This document shows positions 25,087 to 34,292 of a stretch of 41,480 nucleotides of DNA, piece by piece (the stretch's first letter is position 1; the number at the start of each line of letters is the position of its first letter). The notes under the pieces are model-generated. The model worked only from the letters and a program-made list of their open reading frames with translations, was not told where the DNA came from and searched no databases. The stretch comes from Lachnospiraceae bacterium (GTDB taxonomy: Bacteria > Bacillota > Clostridia > Lachnospirales > Lachnospiraceae). The position numbers were made by a program, and so were the translations under genes. The stretch is taken from positions 1-41,480 of the forward strand of contig JALFLW010000100.1 of assembly GCA_022774505.1 (NCBI GenBank), written 5' to 3'.

Positions 25087-25629
25087 ATGCAGACAAAATT
25101 TGAAACAAATCGTCTCCTTCTCAGCGTAAGCCATCCGGATAAGGCTGCAGAGGTTCTTCATTTCTACCAGAATAATAAAGATTTTCTCAGACCATATGAA
25201 CCAGCTAAAAATCCCGGATTCTATTCTCTGGAATTCCAGCAGACAAATCTTTCTTTTGAATACAATGCCTTTGTCAAATCCAGATATCTCCGTCTATGGA
25301 TGTACGAGAAGGCTTTTCCGGATATTCCTATAGGTACTGTCTGCTTCAGTAATTTTCTCCGCGGTGCTTTTTCCAGCTGTATGATCGGCTACAAGACAGA
25401 CAAGGATCATCTGCACCACGGCTATATGCTGGAGGCATTGTCCTTCCTGCTTCCACTTGTCTGCCGGGAATACCATTTCCACCGGATAGAAGCATATGTG
25501 ATGCCGGACAACGAGCCCTCTATACAGCTTTTAGAAAAACTGACCTTTCACCGCGAGGGTCTTCTTCATGATTTTGCCCAGATCAACGGACAATGGGAGA
25601 ATCATTACATTTATACATACCTTGCATGA
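25087..25629 (+). CDS. GNAT-family acetyltransferase (RimJ/RimL-like)
   Basis: 180 residues. The ATG is preceded by AAAGGAGG at 11 bases. It follows the RimJ/RimL plan: an N-terminal ETNRLLLSVSHPDKAAEVL, a middle GYKTDKDHLHHGYMLEAL acetyl-CoA binding segment (a Q/RxxGxG-like loop in which HHGY occupies the last positions), and a C-terminal IEAYVMPDNEPSIQLLEKLTFHREG. Such enzymes acetylate protein N-termini or small amines; the substrate cannot be told. It stands alone and converges with tadA. Confidence 0.83.
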   Translation: MQTKFETNRLLLSVSHPDKAAEVLHFYQNNKDFLRPYEPAKNPGFYSLEFQQTNLSFEYNAFVKSRYLRLWMYEKAFPDIPIGTVCFSNFLRGAFSSCMIGYKTDKDHLHHGYMLEALSFLLPLVCREYHFHRIEAYVMPDNEPSIQLLEKLTFHREGLLHDFAQINGQWENHYIYTYLA

Positions 25630-25677
25630 TCATTTATTCTGCTACATTGTCTTATGCGGCCGGGCCAAATATATATT

Positions 25678-26181
25678 TTATATCTGATCCTCCGGCTTCT
25701 TTTTCTGTTCTTTTTGTTTTTTTCGCAGATCCTTAAAAAAATCCTTCAACATCTGCCGGCACTGCTCTTCCAAAATCCCAGTCTCCATCTCTGCCTGATG
25801 ATTAAACCGTTCCATCCGGAGAAGATTGATAATACTGCCTGCACATCCCGCCTTCGGATTCATGGCACCGATCACCACCTCCGGTATCCGTGCCTGTATG
25901 ATGGCACCCGCACACATAGGACACGGTTCCAAAGTCACATACATCGTACATTCCTCCAGCCGCCAGTCATCCAGCTTCTTTCCGGCCTTTCGGATCGCAG
26001 CGATCTCCGCATGTCCCAGTGCCGTCTTTTGTTTATTTCTCTTGTTATATCCTCTCGCTATGATCTTATCATGCCGGACGATCACACAGCCAATGGGTAC
26101 ATCCCCTGCCGCCGCGGCTTTTTTTGCCTGACGCAGGGCCTCTTTCATATATTTTTCTTTTATATCCTTATCTGCCGTCAT
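25678..26181 (-). CDS. tadA: tRNA adenosine(34) deaminase
   Basis: 167 residues. The deaminase zinc site is complete: HAE (57-59) and PCPMC with Cys87 and Cys90. It converts A34 of the arginine tRNA anticodon to inosine. The C-terminal 20 residues are a charged Lys/Glu/Gln-rich tail beyond the usual domain. The family includes cytosine and guanine deaminases, but the MYVTLEPCPMCAGAI and AMNPKAGCAGS segments fit TadA. Confidence 0.92.
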   Translation of the reverse strand: MTADKDIKEKYMKEALRQAKKAAAAGDVPIGCVIVRHDKIIARGYNKRNKQKTALGHAEIAAIRKAGKKLDDWRLEECTMYVTLEPCPMCAGAIIQARIPEVVIGAMNPKAGCAGSIINLLRMERFNHQAEMETGILEEQCRQMLKDFFKDLRKKQKEQKKKPEDQI

Positions 26182-26280
26182 ACTGATCCAACATTCCTTT
26201 CTTCAGACCGCTTGTTTTGAGGCACAGACCAAAACCCGTCTAACCCAATATCATTATATAAAATATCCTGTATTTTGCAA

Positions 26281-27255
26281 TCACATTCTGTCAGACACGG
26301 GATACAGCCAATATCCAAAAGCTCCCTGCTGATTTTTCACCTGTGACAAAGGCTGAAACCTCTCCATTCTACATTCCTTTGCCCACCTTTCATTCTCTTC
26401 ACTAAATATCCCCGGCACGCCCACTGCATATTTTGTCTTTTCCAGCCTCGTAAAGATCAGGTGCCGATAACAATAATATCCCTTCAGCAAAAAAGGATTC
26501 CCGGCAAGCGACCAGTAAGCTACCGGAAGATTTCCTATATCTTTCAGATCAAGTCTCACACACTCCCCCATCTCCGCTATCTCAAAGGGATACATTTGCG
26601 GAAACATTGATAATATCCTTTCTCCAAAACGATGAGTCTGCTTCCCCTGCGTGATCATATCCTCTTTGATGCAGTCGGCTGCCTCCACCTTCCCTTCACC
26701 ATCCGTTTTGTCCGGATCTTTTCTTTCCATGTTTTCGTCATTTTCTTCTATGTTCCCCACTTCTTCCTGTTTTTCATGTATTTGTTCTACCTGTTCTTCC
26801 ACCTTATTTTCTTTTTTGTCGTCTTTTTCTCTCTGTCTCTCCACTTTTTCGGAATTATCCTGTTGGTCTTTATTTTGTGCCATACCATTCTCCGGAGAAA
26901 TCTCAATATCTTTCCAGACAGTTGCATAAAATATATCCTCCTGTCCCTGTAGAAACAGTCCGTCAATCTGTCCCAGACTATACTCCGAATTCATAATACT
27001 CTCTGCCGAAGTCTCTATACGTGCTGTCAGTGCTCCCCCGCTGCGCATTACTGTTCCGGCAGGTATAAGCAGTCTCCCCTGCGTATTCTGTATAAAAAAG
27101 GACACCTTCGGCAATACTGAAACCATATCCTGAAGTCTTATCGTAATCCTGCATCTTCCCGCTCTCTGCTCAATCCTTGCATAGCCTGCATTTTTCCCTT
27201 TTATCCCTTTATCATATCGATAGATATAAGAAACCATCCTCTGATATCCACTCAT
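26281..27255 (-). CDS. Unknown Lachnospiraceae-type protein with split beta-rich domains and charged linker
   Basis: 324 residues from the ATG at 27255, which has GGAGGG six bases upstream; longer in-frame starts exist back to 27360. The N-terminal part (about 1-130) has YIYRYDKGIKGKNAGYARIE and beta-strand rich sequence. A strongly charged Glu/Lys/Asp/Gln linker (about 135-205) follows, then a C-terminal domain with FPFEIAEMGECV-like and PVAYWSLAGNPFLLKGYYCYRHLIF segments. It may belong to a family named only as DUF (I think DUF6128), but I am not sure. No catalytic motif, signal peptide or membrane helix is seen. Confidence 0.7.
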   Translation of the reverse strand: MSGYQRMVSYIYRYDKGIKGKNAGYARIEQRAGRCRITIRLQDMVSVLPKVSFFIQNTQGRLLIPAGTVMRSGGALTARIETSAESIMNSEYSLGQIDGLFLQGQEDIFYATVWKDIEISPENGMAQNKDQQDNSEKVERQREKDDKKENKVEEQVEQIHEKQEEVGNIEENDENMERKDPDKTDGEGKVEAADCIKEDMITQGKQTHRFGERILSMFPQMYPFEIAEMGECVRLDLKDIGNLPVAYWSLAGNPFLLKGYYCYRHLIFTRLEKTKYAVGVPGIFSEENERWAKECRMERFQPLSQVKNQQGAFGYWLYPVSDRM

Positions 27256-27363
27256 ATTTCCCTCCATTTCATCGTAAGCTTCCTTTTCATTTTCATTACA
27301 GAAAGCTTGTTCATACGTTTCCATATATTGTATGCCCCTGCCCTCTCTCCTTAGAACCATCAG

Positions 27364-27392
27364 TAGACATTTTACGAATTAATTGATATACT
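27364..27392 (+). promoter_or_regulatory. Promoter of the Mrp-family ATPase gene
   Basis: TAGACA (27364-27369), 17 bases, TATACT (27387-27392): five of six consensus bases in each box with ideal spacing. It gives a leader of about 94 bases. Confidence 0.65.
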
Positions 27393-27492
27393 ATGCTTTA
27401 TGCACCAGGGAAAAAGAGAAATTTTTTCAATATAAACGTTTCCGATATTTTCCCATAGGAAATACCGGGATATAGAAAGGAAGGATTATATC

Positions 27493-28320
27493 ATGAGTGA
27501 AAGCTGTTCTCACGACTGCGGAAGCTGCTCTGCCGATTGCAGCAGCCGTTCCCCTCAAAGTATGATTGAGAAACCAAACAAAGAAAGCCGCATTAATAAA
27601 GTAATCGGCGTTGTCAGTGGCAAAGGAGGAGTAGGTAAGTCTATGGTATCCTCCATGCTGGCTGTAAATCTCCAGCGTAAAGGGCATCACACAGCCATTA
27701 TGGATGCGGATGTCACCGGTCCGTCTATACCGAAAGCTTTCGGTATCACACAGCATGCCGTAGGGACAGACACTGCCATATACCCGGTTGAAAGCAAAAC
27801 AGGTATCCAGACTATGTCGGTCAATCTGCTGCTGGAGGATTCCAATGATCCTGTCATCTGGCGTGGTCCGGTAATCGCCGGTACCGTCAAACAGTTTTGG
27901 ACAGATGTTGTCTGGAAAGATGTTGATTACATGATCGTCGATATGCCTCCGGGAACCGGAGATGTTCCCCTGACTGTATTTCAATCTCTTCCTGTAGATG
28001 GTATCGTGATCGTTACCTCCCCACAGGAACTTGTATCTATGATCGTTGGGAAAGCAGTACGCATGGCCCGCATGATGAATGTCCCAATCCTCGGTATCGT
28101 TGAAAACATGAGTTATGTGGAATGTCCGGACTGCGGAAGACAGATCCACATATTCGGAGAAAGTCATGTCGATGAAGTAGCGAAACAGTATGACCTGCCT
28201 GTCCTTGGCAGAATCCCTATGACTCCGGCCATCGCTGCCGCAAGTGATGCCGGAGATGTAGAAAATCTTCAGGGCGACTGGTTTAATGATGCCGTGGCAG
28301 CTATTGAAAAATTATCATAA
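27493..28320 (+). CDS. Mrp/NBP35-family iron-sulfur cluster carrier ATPase
   Basis: 275 residues. The deviant Walker A motif is GKGGVGKS (43-50). The N-terminus has four cysteines (5, 9, 12, 16), as in NBP35-type proteins, and CPDC (about 215) is the bridging cluster motif of Mrp/ApbC. The segment VDMPPGTGD is Walker B-like. It would assemble and deliver Fe-S clusters, fitting a region with many Fe-S enzymes. The GGAAGGATTATATC leader is a normal ribosome-binding site. Confidence 0.92.
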   Translation: MSESCSHDCGSCSADCSSRSPQSMIEKPNKESRINKVIGVVSGKGGVGKSMVSSMLAVNLQRKGHHTAIMDADVTGPSIPKAFGITQHAVGTDTAIYPVESKTGIQTMSVNLLLEDSNDPVIWRGPVIAGTVKQFWTDVVWKDVDYMIVDMPPGTGDVPLTVFQSLPVDGIVIVTSPQELVSMIVGKAVRMARMMNVPILGIVENMSYVECPDCGRQIHIFGESHVDEVAKQYDLPVLGRIPMTPAIAAASDAGDVENLQGDWFNDAVAAIEKLS

Positions 28321-28347
28321 AACCGTATCCTGTGGTAAGTTCATAAA

Positions 28348-28375
28348 AAAGGGCAAAACCAGCGTTTTGCCCTTT
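28348..28375 (+). terminator. Hairpin terminator after the Mrp gene (copy 1)
   Basis: AAAGGGCAAAAC and GTTTTGCCCTTT form a perfect 12-bp stem with a CAGC loop. Only three T residues follow the stem G-C part. The same arms recur at 28414-28451. Confidence 0.7.
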
Positions 28376-28413
28376 GGCTTCCCTCTACACTACGAGCATT
28401 TTCCTATACACTT

Positions 28414-28451
28414 AAAAAAGGGCAAAACCTCAAAAAGTTTTGCCCTTTTTT
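28414..28451. terminator. Bidirectional terminator between the Mrp and MYG1 genes (copy 2)
   Basis: AAAAAAGGGCAAAAC and GTTTTGCCCTTTTTT pair over 15 bases with an 8-base loop and end in T-runs on both strands. It serves the converging MYG1-family gene and backs up copy 1. Confidence 0.85.
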
Positions 28452-28456
28452 ATTGA

Positions 28457-29305
28457 TCAGCTTTGTTTCATTGATATCTCTGCCATTTTCACCGCATCCT
28501 CTTTCGTATCAGCAGCTCCCATAAAACCTGTGGCATGACAGAAACGTGCTGTCGCGACACCGCTGACTGCCGGAAGCTCGTCCGGATCACATCCCCACCA
28601 TTCCCGTGGAAAATCACATACCAGACTACGATCCTCTCTGGACTTTGGCACTCCCTGCACGCTGTAGCCTCCCCGGTTCGACGGATATACCGCAAACTTA
28701 TAACTGCTGCCGATGACCTCCCTCTTCCAGGGTACATAGCATGGCAGGATAAGCACTTCTCCATTGCTTTCTTCCATAGCCTTCTGTACTACGGCAGATG
28801 CCCGGCGCAGTCCCTGTATACTCTCGATATACCGGATCAATATCTGCTCCGCAAATCTCTCTGCCTCCCAGAATCTCTCATCGCAGGATGCGTCAGAATC
28901 CCAGCCCGGATTAAATTTTTCCATAAGCTCAGACAGCATATTGTCCGAGCCTGTATTATCCGATTCATCCAATGGCTGAATAAATTTCTCGTCAAAGTCC
29001 GCCGCTTCCTCCTCCGTCAGAAAGCAGCCGCCATATTCTCTCCATAACAGTCCAAAAGCAGCATAGGGTATCCCATTCTCGCGGATCTCCTTGTCCTGCT
29101 GATGATGATCATACTTTCCCCGTCCAATATCATACACAATACCATCAAAATCCTCCGGCACATCAAATCCGCGTGTAATCTCGATCGACGGATTCAGTAA
29201 ACGAAGAAGTGCCGTGGAAAATACATCATCTGCATGAAACTTAGCTCCATGAGTAAATCCCCGATCCGGCACGAGTCCGGTGATCTCTTTTTCAAACTCT
29301 ATCAT
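28457..29305 (-). CDS. MYG1-family protein (DHH-like hydrolase/exonuclease)
   Basis: 282 residues. The metal-binding motifs of the MYG1/DHH superfamily are present: HGAKFHADDVFS (His24, Asp26, Asp27), DIGRGKYDHHQ (59-69) and a later PLDESDNTGSDN. Eukaryotic MYG1 is a 3'-5' RNA exonuclease; the bacterial members are uncharacterised, and a nucleotide or cyclic-dinucleotide substrate is possible. It sits 28 bases after the icd stop on the same strand and may be co-transcribed with it. Confidence 0.85.
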   Translation of the reverse strand: MIEFEKEITGLVPDRGFTHGAKFHADDVFSTALLRLLNPSIEITRGFDVPEDFDGIVYDIGRGKYDHHQQDKEIRENGIPYAAFGLLWREYGGCFLTEEEAADFDEKFIQPLDESDNTGSDNMLSELMEKFNPGWDSDASCDERFWEAERFAEQILIRYIESIQGLRRASAVVQKAMEESNGEVLILPCYVPWKREVIGSSYKFAVYPSNRGGYSVQGVPKSREDRSLVCDFPREWWGCDPDELPAVSGVATARFCHATGFMGAADTKEDAVKMAEISMKQS

Positions 29306-29332
29306 ATAATCACCATGCCCTTCCTTTGTTTA

Positions 29333-30541
29333 TTACAGCAGGGCTTCCAGAGACTCACGAACAGCCTTGATAAAATTCTCACTGTTTAATACAGTCACAT
29401 CCTTCATACTGGTGATCAGTGCCAGATCCTTCGTCATCTTTCCGCTCTCAATCGTAGAAAGTGTTGCTTTCTCAAGCTTATCCGCAAATTCCATCAGCTC
29501 AGGAATAGTATCCATCTCACCACGCTTGCGCAGTGCCCCTGTCCATGCAAAGATCGTTGCGACGGAATTTGTAGATGTTTCCTCACCTTTCAGATGCTTG
29601 TAATAATGTCTCTGAACTGTTCCATGAGCTGCTTCATACTCATATACTCCGGATGGTGATACCAGTACCGATGTCATCATTGCCAATGAACCACATGCAG
29701 AAGAAACCATATCACTCATAACATCACCGTCATAATTTTTGCATGCCCAGATAAAACCACCCTTCGCTTTCATGACACGGGCAACAGCATCGTCGATCAA
29801 AGTATAGAAATACTCAATTCCTGCTTCCTCAAATTTCTCTTTATATTCCTTATCATAAATATCCTGAAAAATATCTTTAAAATTATGATCATAGATTTTA
29901 GAGATTGTATCCTTTGTAGCAAACCACAGATCCTGCTTTGTATCCAATGCATAATTAAAGCATGCCTTTGCAAAACTTGTGATAGATTTATCCGTATTAT
30001 GGATTCCCTGAATGATCCCCGGACCATCAAATTCCTGGATCGTCTGACGGATCTCCTTGCCGTCCGCACCGGTAAATACAAGCTCTGCCTTGCCTGCTCC
30101 CGGTACTTTAATCTCTGTATTTTTATAAACATCTCCATAGGCATGACGTGCCAATGTGATCGGCTTCTCCCAGTTCTTTACACAAGGCTCGATTCCCTTC
30201 ACCTGAATCGGTGCACGAAAAACCGTTCCGTCCAAAGCGGCACGGATCGTACCATTCGGAGATTTCCACATCTCTTTCAGATTATATTCCGTCATACGGG
30301 CTGCATTCGGGGTAATGGTTGCACATTTTACTGCTACACCATACTTCTTCGTTGCCTCTGCTGAATCGATCGTTACCTGATCATTTGTCTCATTACGATA
30401 CTCCAGCCCCAGATCATAATACTCTGTCTTCAGATCAATAAAAGGAAGCAGCAATTCATCCTTGATCATCTTCCAGAGAATTCTGGTCATCTCATCGCCA
30501 TCCATCTCAACTAACGGTGTCTTCATCTCGATCTTTGCCAT
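29333..30541 (-). CDS. icd: NADP-dependent isocitrate dehydrogenase (eukaryote-like type)
   Basis: 402 residues from the ATG at 30541, preceded by GGAGGATAATGAC. It converts isocitrate to 2-oxoglutarate with NADP. The dimeric eukaryote-like subclass is shown by [17 protein letters not shown] at the N-terminus and the NADP-binding [12 protein letters not shown]. The promoter is TTGTGC, 17 bases, TATAGT at 30642-30670 on the minus strand. The leader holds a TGCCGG/CCGGCA hairpin (30570-30592) that may affect translation. Confidence 0.93.
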   Translation of the reverse strand: MAKIEMKTPLVEMDGDEMTRILWKMIKDELLLPFIDLKTEYYDLGLEYRNETNDQVTIDSAEATKKYGVAVKCATITPNAARMTEYNLKEMWKSPNGTIRAALDGTVFRAPIQVKGIEPCVKNWEKPITLARHAYGDVYKNTEIKVPGAGKAELVFTGADGKEIRQTIQEFDGPGIIQGIHNTDKSITSFAKACFNYALDTKQDLWFATKDTISKIYDHNFKDIFQDIYDKEYKEKFEEAGIEYFYTLIDDAVARVMKAKGGFIWACKNYDGDVMSDMVSSACGSLAMMTSVLVSPSGVYEYEAAHGTVQRHYYKHLKGEETSTNSVATIFAWTGALRKRGEMDTIPELMEFADKLEKATLSTIESGKMTKDLALITSMKDVTVLNSENFIKAVRESLEALL

Positions 30542-30641
30542 GTCATTATCCTCCAATTTCAAATATGTCTGCCGGTATGAATATTTCCGGCAATTTTATG
30601 TATACAAGTACCCATGTATGCATTACATCGCTATCTCGTTT

Positions 30642-30670
30642 ACTATAACACAAAATCACATTATGCACAA
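30642..30670 (-). promoter_or_regulatory. Promoter of icd
   Basis: On the minus strand TTGTGC (30665-30670), 17 bases, TATAGT (30642-30647). The -35 box is weak, the -10 box is good. Confidence 0.5.
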
Positions 30671-30728
30671 ATTTCTTTCCTTTCAGATCCTCAAAATTCA
30701 TGCAGTTTTCCGAAATTCTTTTCTGTTA

Positions 30729-30757
30729 TTGACATTGTCCGGAAGGGCTGATATACT
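30729..30757 (+). promoter_or_regulatory. Strong promoter of the Big_2 repeat protein gene
   Basis: TTGACA (30729-30734), 17 bases and TATACT (30752-30757): a consensus -35 box and a five-of-six -10 box. It is 44 bases from the start codon and diverges from icd. Confidence 0.8.
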
Positions 30758-30800
30758 TCCAACTACTTTACAACATCTCTCCCTTTAAGGAGGGAGTTCT

Positions 30801-31817
30801 ATGAATAATCATTATGTATCATTCCGGCGAAATCATCTCGCCATTTTCATGTCACTGTCAATATTTTTCGGAAGCTTTCCGACAGCCATCTGTGCCCAAA
30901 GAGCGCATGCTGCTGTCTCTCTGGTGGTTTTGACCCAATATAAAGCAGTTCTGTCTATCGGACAGGAATTTTATCTGGGTGCAGTTCCAACAAACGGAAA
31001 AAAGGCAGTTTTTAAAAGCTCTAATTCAAAGATTGCCTCAGTAAGCACATATGGACGGGTCACTGCAAAGCAGCCGGGAAACTGCCGTATTACCGTAAAA
31101 GCAGGTAATGCTGAAAGCTCCTGCCGGGTCACTGTCAAAAAAACAGTCATCACACTCAGCGATAAAAAACTATCTATGGAAAACGGAAAAACCATACATC
31201 TTCATGCAGTCACATCAAATGGCAGCATTCCGACCTATTCCAGTAACAAAAAGAGTGTCGCTGTCGTTGACAGCAGCGGAAATATCACTGCATGCAAACC
31301 CGGCACCGCAGTGATCTCTGTCAGTGCAGACAAGACAACCGTAAACTGCAAGATCACTGTCAAAAAACCAACAATCGTTTTAAATCACATTTACCGCAAT
31401 CTCTTCCGATGTCAGCAGGTTCAATTAAAAGCTGATGTATCATCCGGCATCCGGCCGGTCTGGAAATCGAGCCGTTCCAAGGTCGCAACGGTAAATGATA
31501 ACGGTCTGGTCTGTGCCCTAAGGCATGGAACTGCCATCATCTCAGCCAAAGCAGACGGTGTCACAAAAACCTGTGAGATCGAAGTCTCCTCCCCTGTGAT
31601 CAAATTGTCTGCCACTTCTTTGACCATGAAGGTCGGTCAGACCAAAACTCTCAATTACAAAGTCTCCAGCGGTAACGCTCCTCTTATCAGATCCAGCAAA
31701 CCAAACATTGTCAAGACAGATCAGCTTGGAAATCTGACTGCCAGAAGCAAGGGAACCGCCATAATCACCTTTACAGAAGACGGAACCAGAGAAACCTGCA
31801 GCGTAAAGGTAAAATAA
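30801..31817 (+). CDS. Secreted protein of four tandem Big_2 (Ig-like) domains
   Basis: 338 residues. A signal peptide (about 1-37) ends near AHAAVS. Four repeats of about 75 residues follow (39-113, 115-188, 190-263, 266-338), each with a (K/S)SS(N/R)SK(I/V)A(S/T)V-type strand and a (N/R)ITA/LTA(R/K)xxGTAxI strand, typical of bacterial Ig-like group 2 domains. Each of repeats 1-4 keeps a cysteine in its CRVTVK or CEIEV strand. There is no sorting signal or other domain, so it may be a free or loosely held surface protein. It converges on the S1-domain gene. Confidence 0.85.
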   Translation: MNNHYVSFRRNHLAIFMSLSIFFGSFPTAICAQRAHAAVSLVVLTQYKAVLSIGQEFYLGAVPTNGKKAVFKSSNSKIASVSTYGRVTAKQPGNCRITVKAGNAESSCRVTVKKTVITLSDKKLSMENGKTIHLHAVTSNGSIPTYSSNKKSVAVVDSSGNITACKPGTAVISVSADKTTVNCKITVKKPTIVLNHIYRNLFRCQQVQLKADVSSGIRPVWKSSRSKVATVNDNGLVCALRHGTAIISAKADGVTKTCEIEVSSPVIKLSATSLTMKVGQTKTLNYKVSSGNAPLIRSSKPNIVKTDQLGNLTARSKGTAIITFTEDGTRETCSVKVK

Positions 31818-31873
31818 TAGCGGTTTCTATAACAATCCGGGAGAGAATGTTGTAAAGTATTTCATTAAAACTT

Positions 31874-32800
31874 CTATAATTTAATTCCCTGAAGCAGCTT
31901 TGCAAACGGACTGGAATCTGTCTCAGCCTCTTTGCTGTCTACAGCATATTCGGAAGGGATATCATAAGTCTCCTCCTCTGTATCCGGCTCATCTTCACGC
32001 AGAGCTTTTATACTGAGCGAAATACGATCACCTTCTATCTTTAAAATCTTTGCCCTGACAACCTGCCCCGGTTTTAGTTCTTCTTTTGGGGATTTAATAA
32101 ATTTATTCGTGATCTGGGAAATATGACATAATCCCGTCAATCCCTCACCCATATCAATAAATACACCATAGGATTCCATCCGCGTTACAGGCCCCTCCAC
32201 AATGTCTCCCGCGGCCAGACGTCCTATGTGCTGATTCTTTTCTGCAAGAGCTCTTTCTTTTTGGATCACCTTAGCAGATAAAACAAGCTTCCGGATATTT
32301 CTGTCAACTGTAATGATCACTGCCTGCACCGTCATCCCTACATATGCATCTGTATCTTCCACATATGTCATTGCAAGCTGTGAAGCAGGAATAAAAGCTC
32401 GGATATCCTTTACATATCCCACAACGCCTGCCGGAACCGCCTCTGTAATCTTTACCGAAAAAACAGTGCCATTTTCCATGTCTTTCTTTAATTCATCCCA
32501 GATAAGTACACGGTTCGCCTCTTTTTTGGATAGGATCACATTGCCACTCTCATTCTCCGGATCCAAAACCATAGCCTTGATCGTATCACCGATCTCGATA
32601 TCCTTTTTGATCGAAAAGGCAGGATCATCGCTACATTCCTCAATAGGTATAATTCCCTCCGTATAATAATTCAGATCCACCGTAACCTCCGTATCTGATA
32701 TACCGATCACAGTCACCTCCAGAATGTCCCCCTCCCGCAGCACCTGAAAGGAACGCTCCAGATCACTCTCATAATCTTTCATACTCTTTTCTTCACTCAT
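31874..32800 (-). CDS. S1 RNA-binding domain protein (RpsA-like, three S1 repeats)
   Basis: 308 residues from the ATG at 32800, directly after GGAGGATTAGG; a longer frame to 32968 exists but has no such site. Three S1/OB domains are seen: LREGDILEVTVIGI (about 18-90), NGTVFSVKITEAVPAGVVG (about 105-170) and AAGDIVEGPVTRMESYGVFI with GLCHISQI (about 190-260). It is shorter than ribosomal protein S1 and ends in an acidic tail. It probably binds mRNA or ribosomes. The promoter was not clear. Confidence 0.85.
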   Translation of the reverse strand: MSEEKSMKDYESDLERSFQVLREGDILEVTVIGISDTEVTVDLNYYTEGIIPIEECSDDPAFSIKKDIEIGDTIKAMVLDPENESGNVILSKKEANRVLIWDELKKDMENGTVFSVKITEAVPAGVVGYVKDIRAFIPASQLAMTYVEDTDAYVGMTVQAVIITVDRNIRKLVLSAKVIQKERALAEKNQHIGRLAAGDIVEGPVTRMESYGVFIDMGEGLTGLCHISQITNKFIKSPKEELKPGQVVRAKILKIEGDRISLSIKALREDEPDTEEETYDIPSEYAVDSKEAETDSSPFAKLLQGIKL

Positions 32801-32947
32801 CCTAATCCTCCATTCCGCTGTTTTCCTGCAGCATATATTGTCTATCGTGCACCAATATATCTTGTACCACTGATAGTTTATCATAAACTGTCCCGGAAAG
32901 CATCCCGAAAAATACCTGCCCTGCCACCATCTGTGCAAAAAAAACCA

Positions 32948-32976
32948 TTGACAGAAAATCCCTGCCATTTTAAAAT
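32948..32976 (+). promoter_or_regulatory. Promoter of the flavodiiron protein gene
   Basis: TTGACA (32948-32953), 17 bases and TAAAAT (32971-32976). The transcript would start near 32983, leaving about 120 bases of leader. Confidence 0.75.
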
Positions 32977-32997
32977 AATAACGGTTTTTATGACAGC

Positions 32998-33032
32998 GTA
33001 ATCCGCTATTGTGCGTACTCTTACCGGATTAC
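32998..33032. promoter_or_regulatory. Inverted repeat in the leader of the flavodiiron protein gene
   Basis: GTAATCCG (32998-33005) and CGGATTAC (33025-33032) are perfect 8-bp arms with a 19-base spacer, downstream of the promoter. It may be an operator or a leader hairpin. No T-run follows, so it is not a terminator. Confidence 0.5.
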
Positions 33033-33103
33033 CTGTATTAGTACCAGATTAAATGATATTTATTTTCAGAAATTACAAAAAGTACGCAGAAATGAGGTTT
33101 ACT

Positions 33104-34276
33104 ATGAGTGTAGTTATTTCAGATTCCGTAAAGTACATCGGTGTAGATGACACCACCATTGATCTCTTTGAGAGTCAGTATGTTGTTCCTGAGGGAGTAT
33201 CTTATAATTCCTATGTCATTCTCGACGAAAAGATTGCCGTTATGGATACGGTAGACCCAAGAGGTATGGAGCAGTGGGAACAAAATCTTTTAGCCGCCCT
33301 CAACGGCCGTAAAGTTGATTATCTCATTGTCCAGCATCTGGAACCGGATCATTCCGGCAGTATCGCACGTCTTGTAGAGCTTTTTCCAGATGTAACTCTG
33401 GTAGGAAATGCCAAGACATTTGCTATGCTTCCACAGTTTTTTAATATTCCATTAGAGGGACACACCCTCACCGTCAAAGAGGGGGATACTCTTTCTCTCG
33501 GCGAGCACACCCTTACCTTTGTTATGGCTCCTATGGTTCACTGGCCGGAGGTTATGGTTACCTATGAATCAAAAGAAAAGATTCTTTTCTCTGCAGACGG
33601 CTTTGGAAAATTCGGTGCACTCTGCAAAACAGAAAATGAAGAAGACTGGGCCTGTGAGGCACGTAGATATTATTTCAATATCGTAGGTAAATACGGTGCT
33701 CCTGTTCAGACACTTTTGAAAAAAGCTGCCGGACTGGATATCGCAGTCATCTGTCCACTCCACGGACCTGTCCTCAAAGAAAATCTTGGCTATTATCTGG
33801 ATCTTTATAATACCTGGAGCAGCTATCAGCCGGAAGATAAAGGAATCCTTGTGGCATATGCCTCTATCCACGGAAATACCGGAAAAGCTGCTGAGAAACT
33901 GGCAGAAATGCTTCGCGAAAAGGGTGCCGAAAAGGTTGTTGTCAGCGATCTGGCCAGAGAAGATATGGCAGAGGTCATTGAAGATGCTTTCCGCTATGAC
34001 CGCATGATCCTCGCTGCTGCCAGCTACGATGCCGGGGTATTTCCTTGTATGCAGGATTTTTTACATCATCTTCAAAGCAAAGCTTATCAGAACCGCAAGG
34101 TTGGAATCCTTGAAAATGGTTCCTGGGCACCAACGGCTGCCCGCACCATGAAAGCAATTTTGGAAACCATGAAAAATGTTGAGATCGTGGAACCGGTTGT
34201 GACCATCCGATCAGTCATGAAGGATAGTGATCTGCCGGAAATGGAGAAGCTTGCTGATGCAATGACAGCAGATTGA
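33104..34276 (+). CDS. FprA-type flavodiiron protein (oxygen/NO reductase)
   Basis: 390 residues from the ATG at 33104, preceded by GAGG at seven bases; an earlier in-frame ATG (33053) lacks a ribosome-binding site. All diiron ligands are present: His78, Glu80, Asp82, His83 (HLEPDH), His146, Asp165 and His220. The C-terminal flavodoxin domain has the FMN loop ASIHGNTGKAA (253-263). It reduces oxygen to water, or nitric oxide, as a stress defence in anaerobes. Rubredoxin or another donor is not encoded nearby. Confidence 0.93.
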   Translation: MSVVISDSVKYIGVDDTTIDLFESQYVVPEGVSYNSYVILDEKIAVMDTVDPRGMEQWEQNLLAALNGRKVDYLIVQHLEPDHSGSIARLVELFPDVTLVGNAKTFAMLPQFFNIPLEGHTLTVKEGDTLSLGEHTLTFVMAPMVHWPEVMVTYESKEKILFSADGFGKFGALCKTENEEDWACEARRYYFNIVGKYGAPVQTLLKKAAGLDIAVICPLHGPVLKENLGYYLDLYNTWSSYQPEDKGILVAYASIHGNTGKAAEKLAEMLREKGAEKVVVSDLAREDMAEVIEDAFRYDRMILAAASYDAGVFPCMQDFLHHLQSKAYQNRKVGILENGSWAPTAARTMKAILETMKNVEIVEPVVTIRSVMKDSDLPEMEKLADAMTAD

Positions 34277-34292
34277 TCCATTTTATTAATAA

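Noticed and set aside
27427-28167. Minus-strand reading frame of 246 codons opposite the Mrp gene
   Set aside because: It is antisense to a clear Mrp ATPase with intact motifs, and its His/Tyr/Arg-rich translation is typical of a shadow frame.
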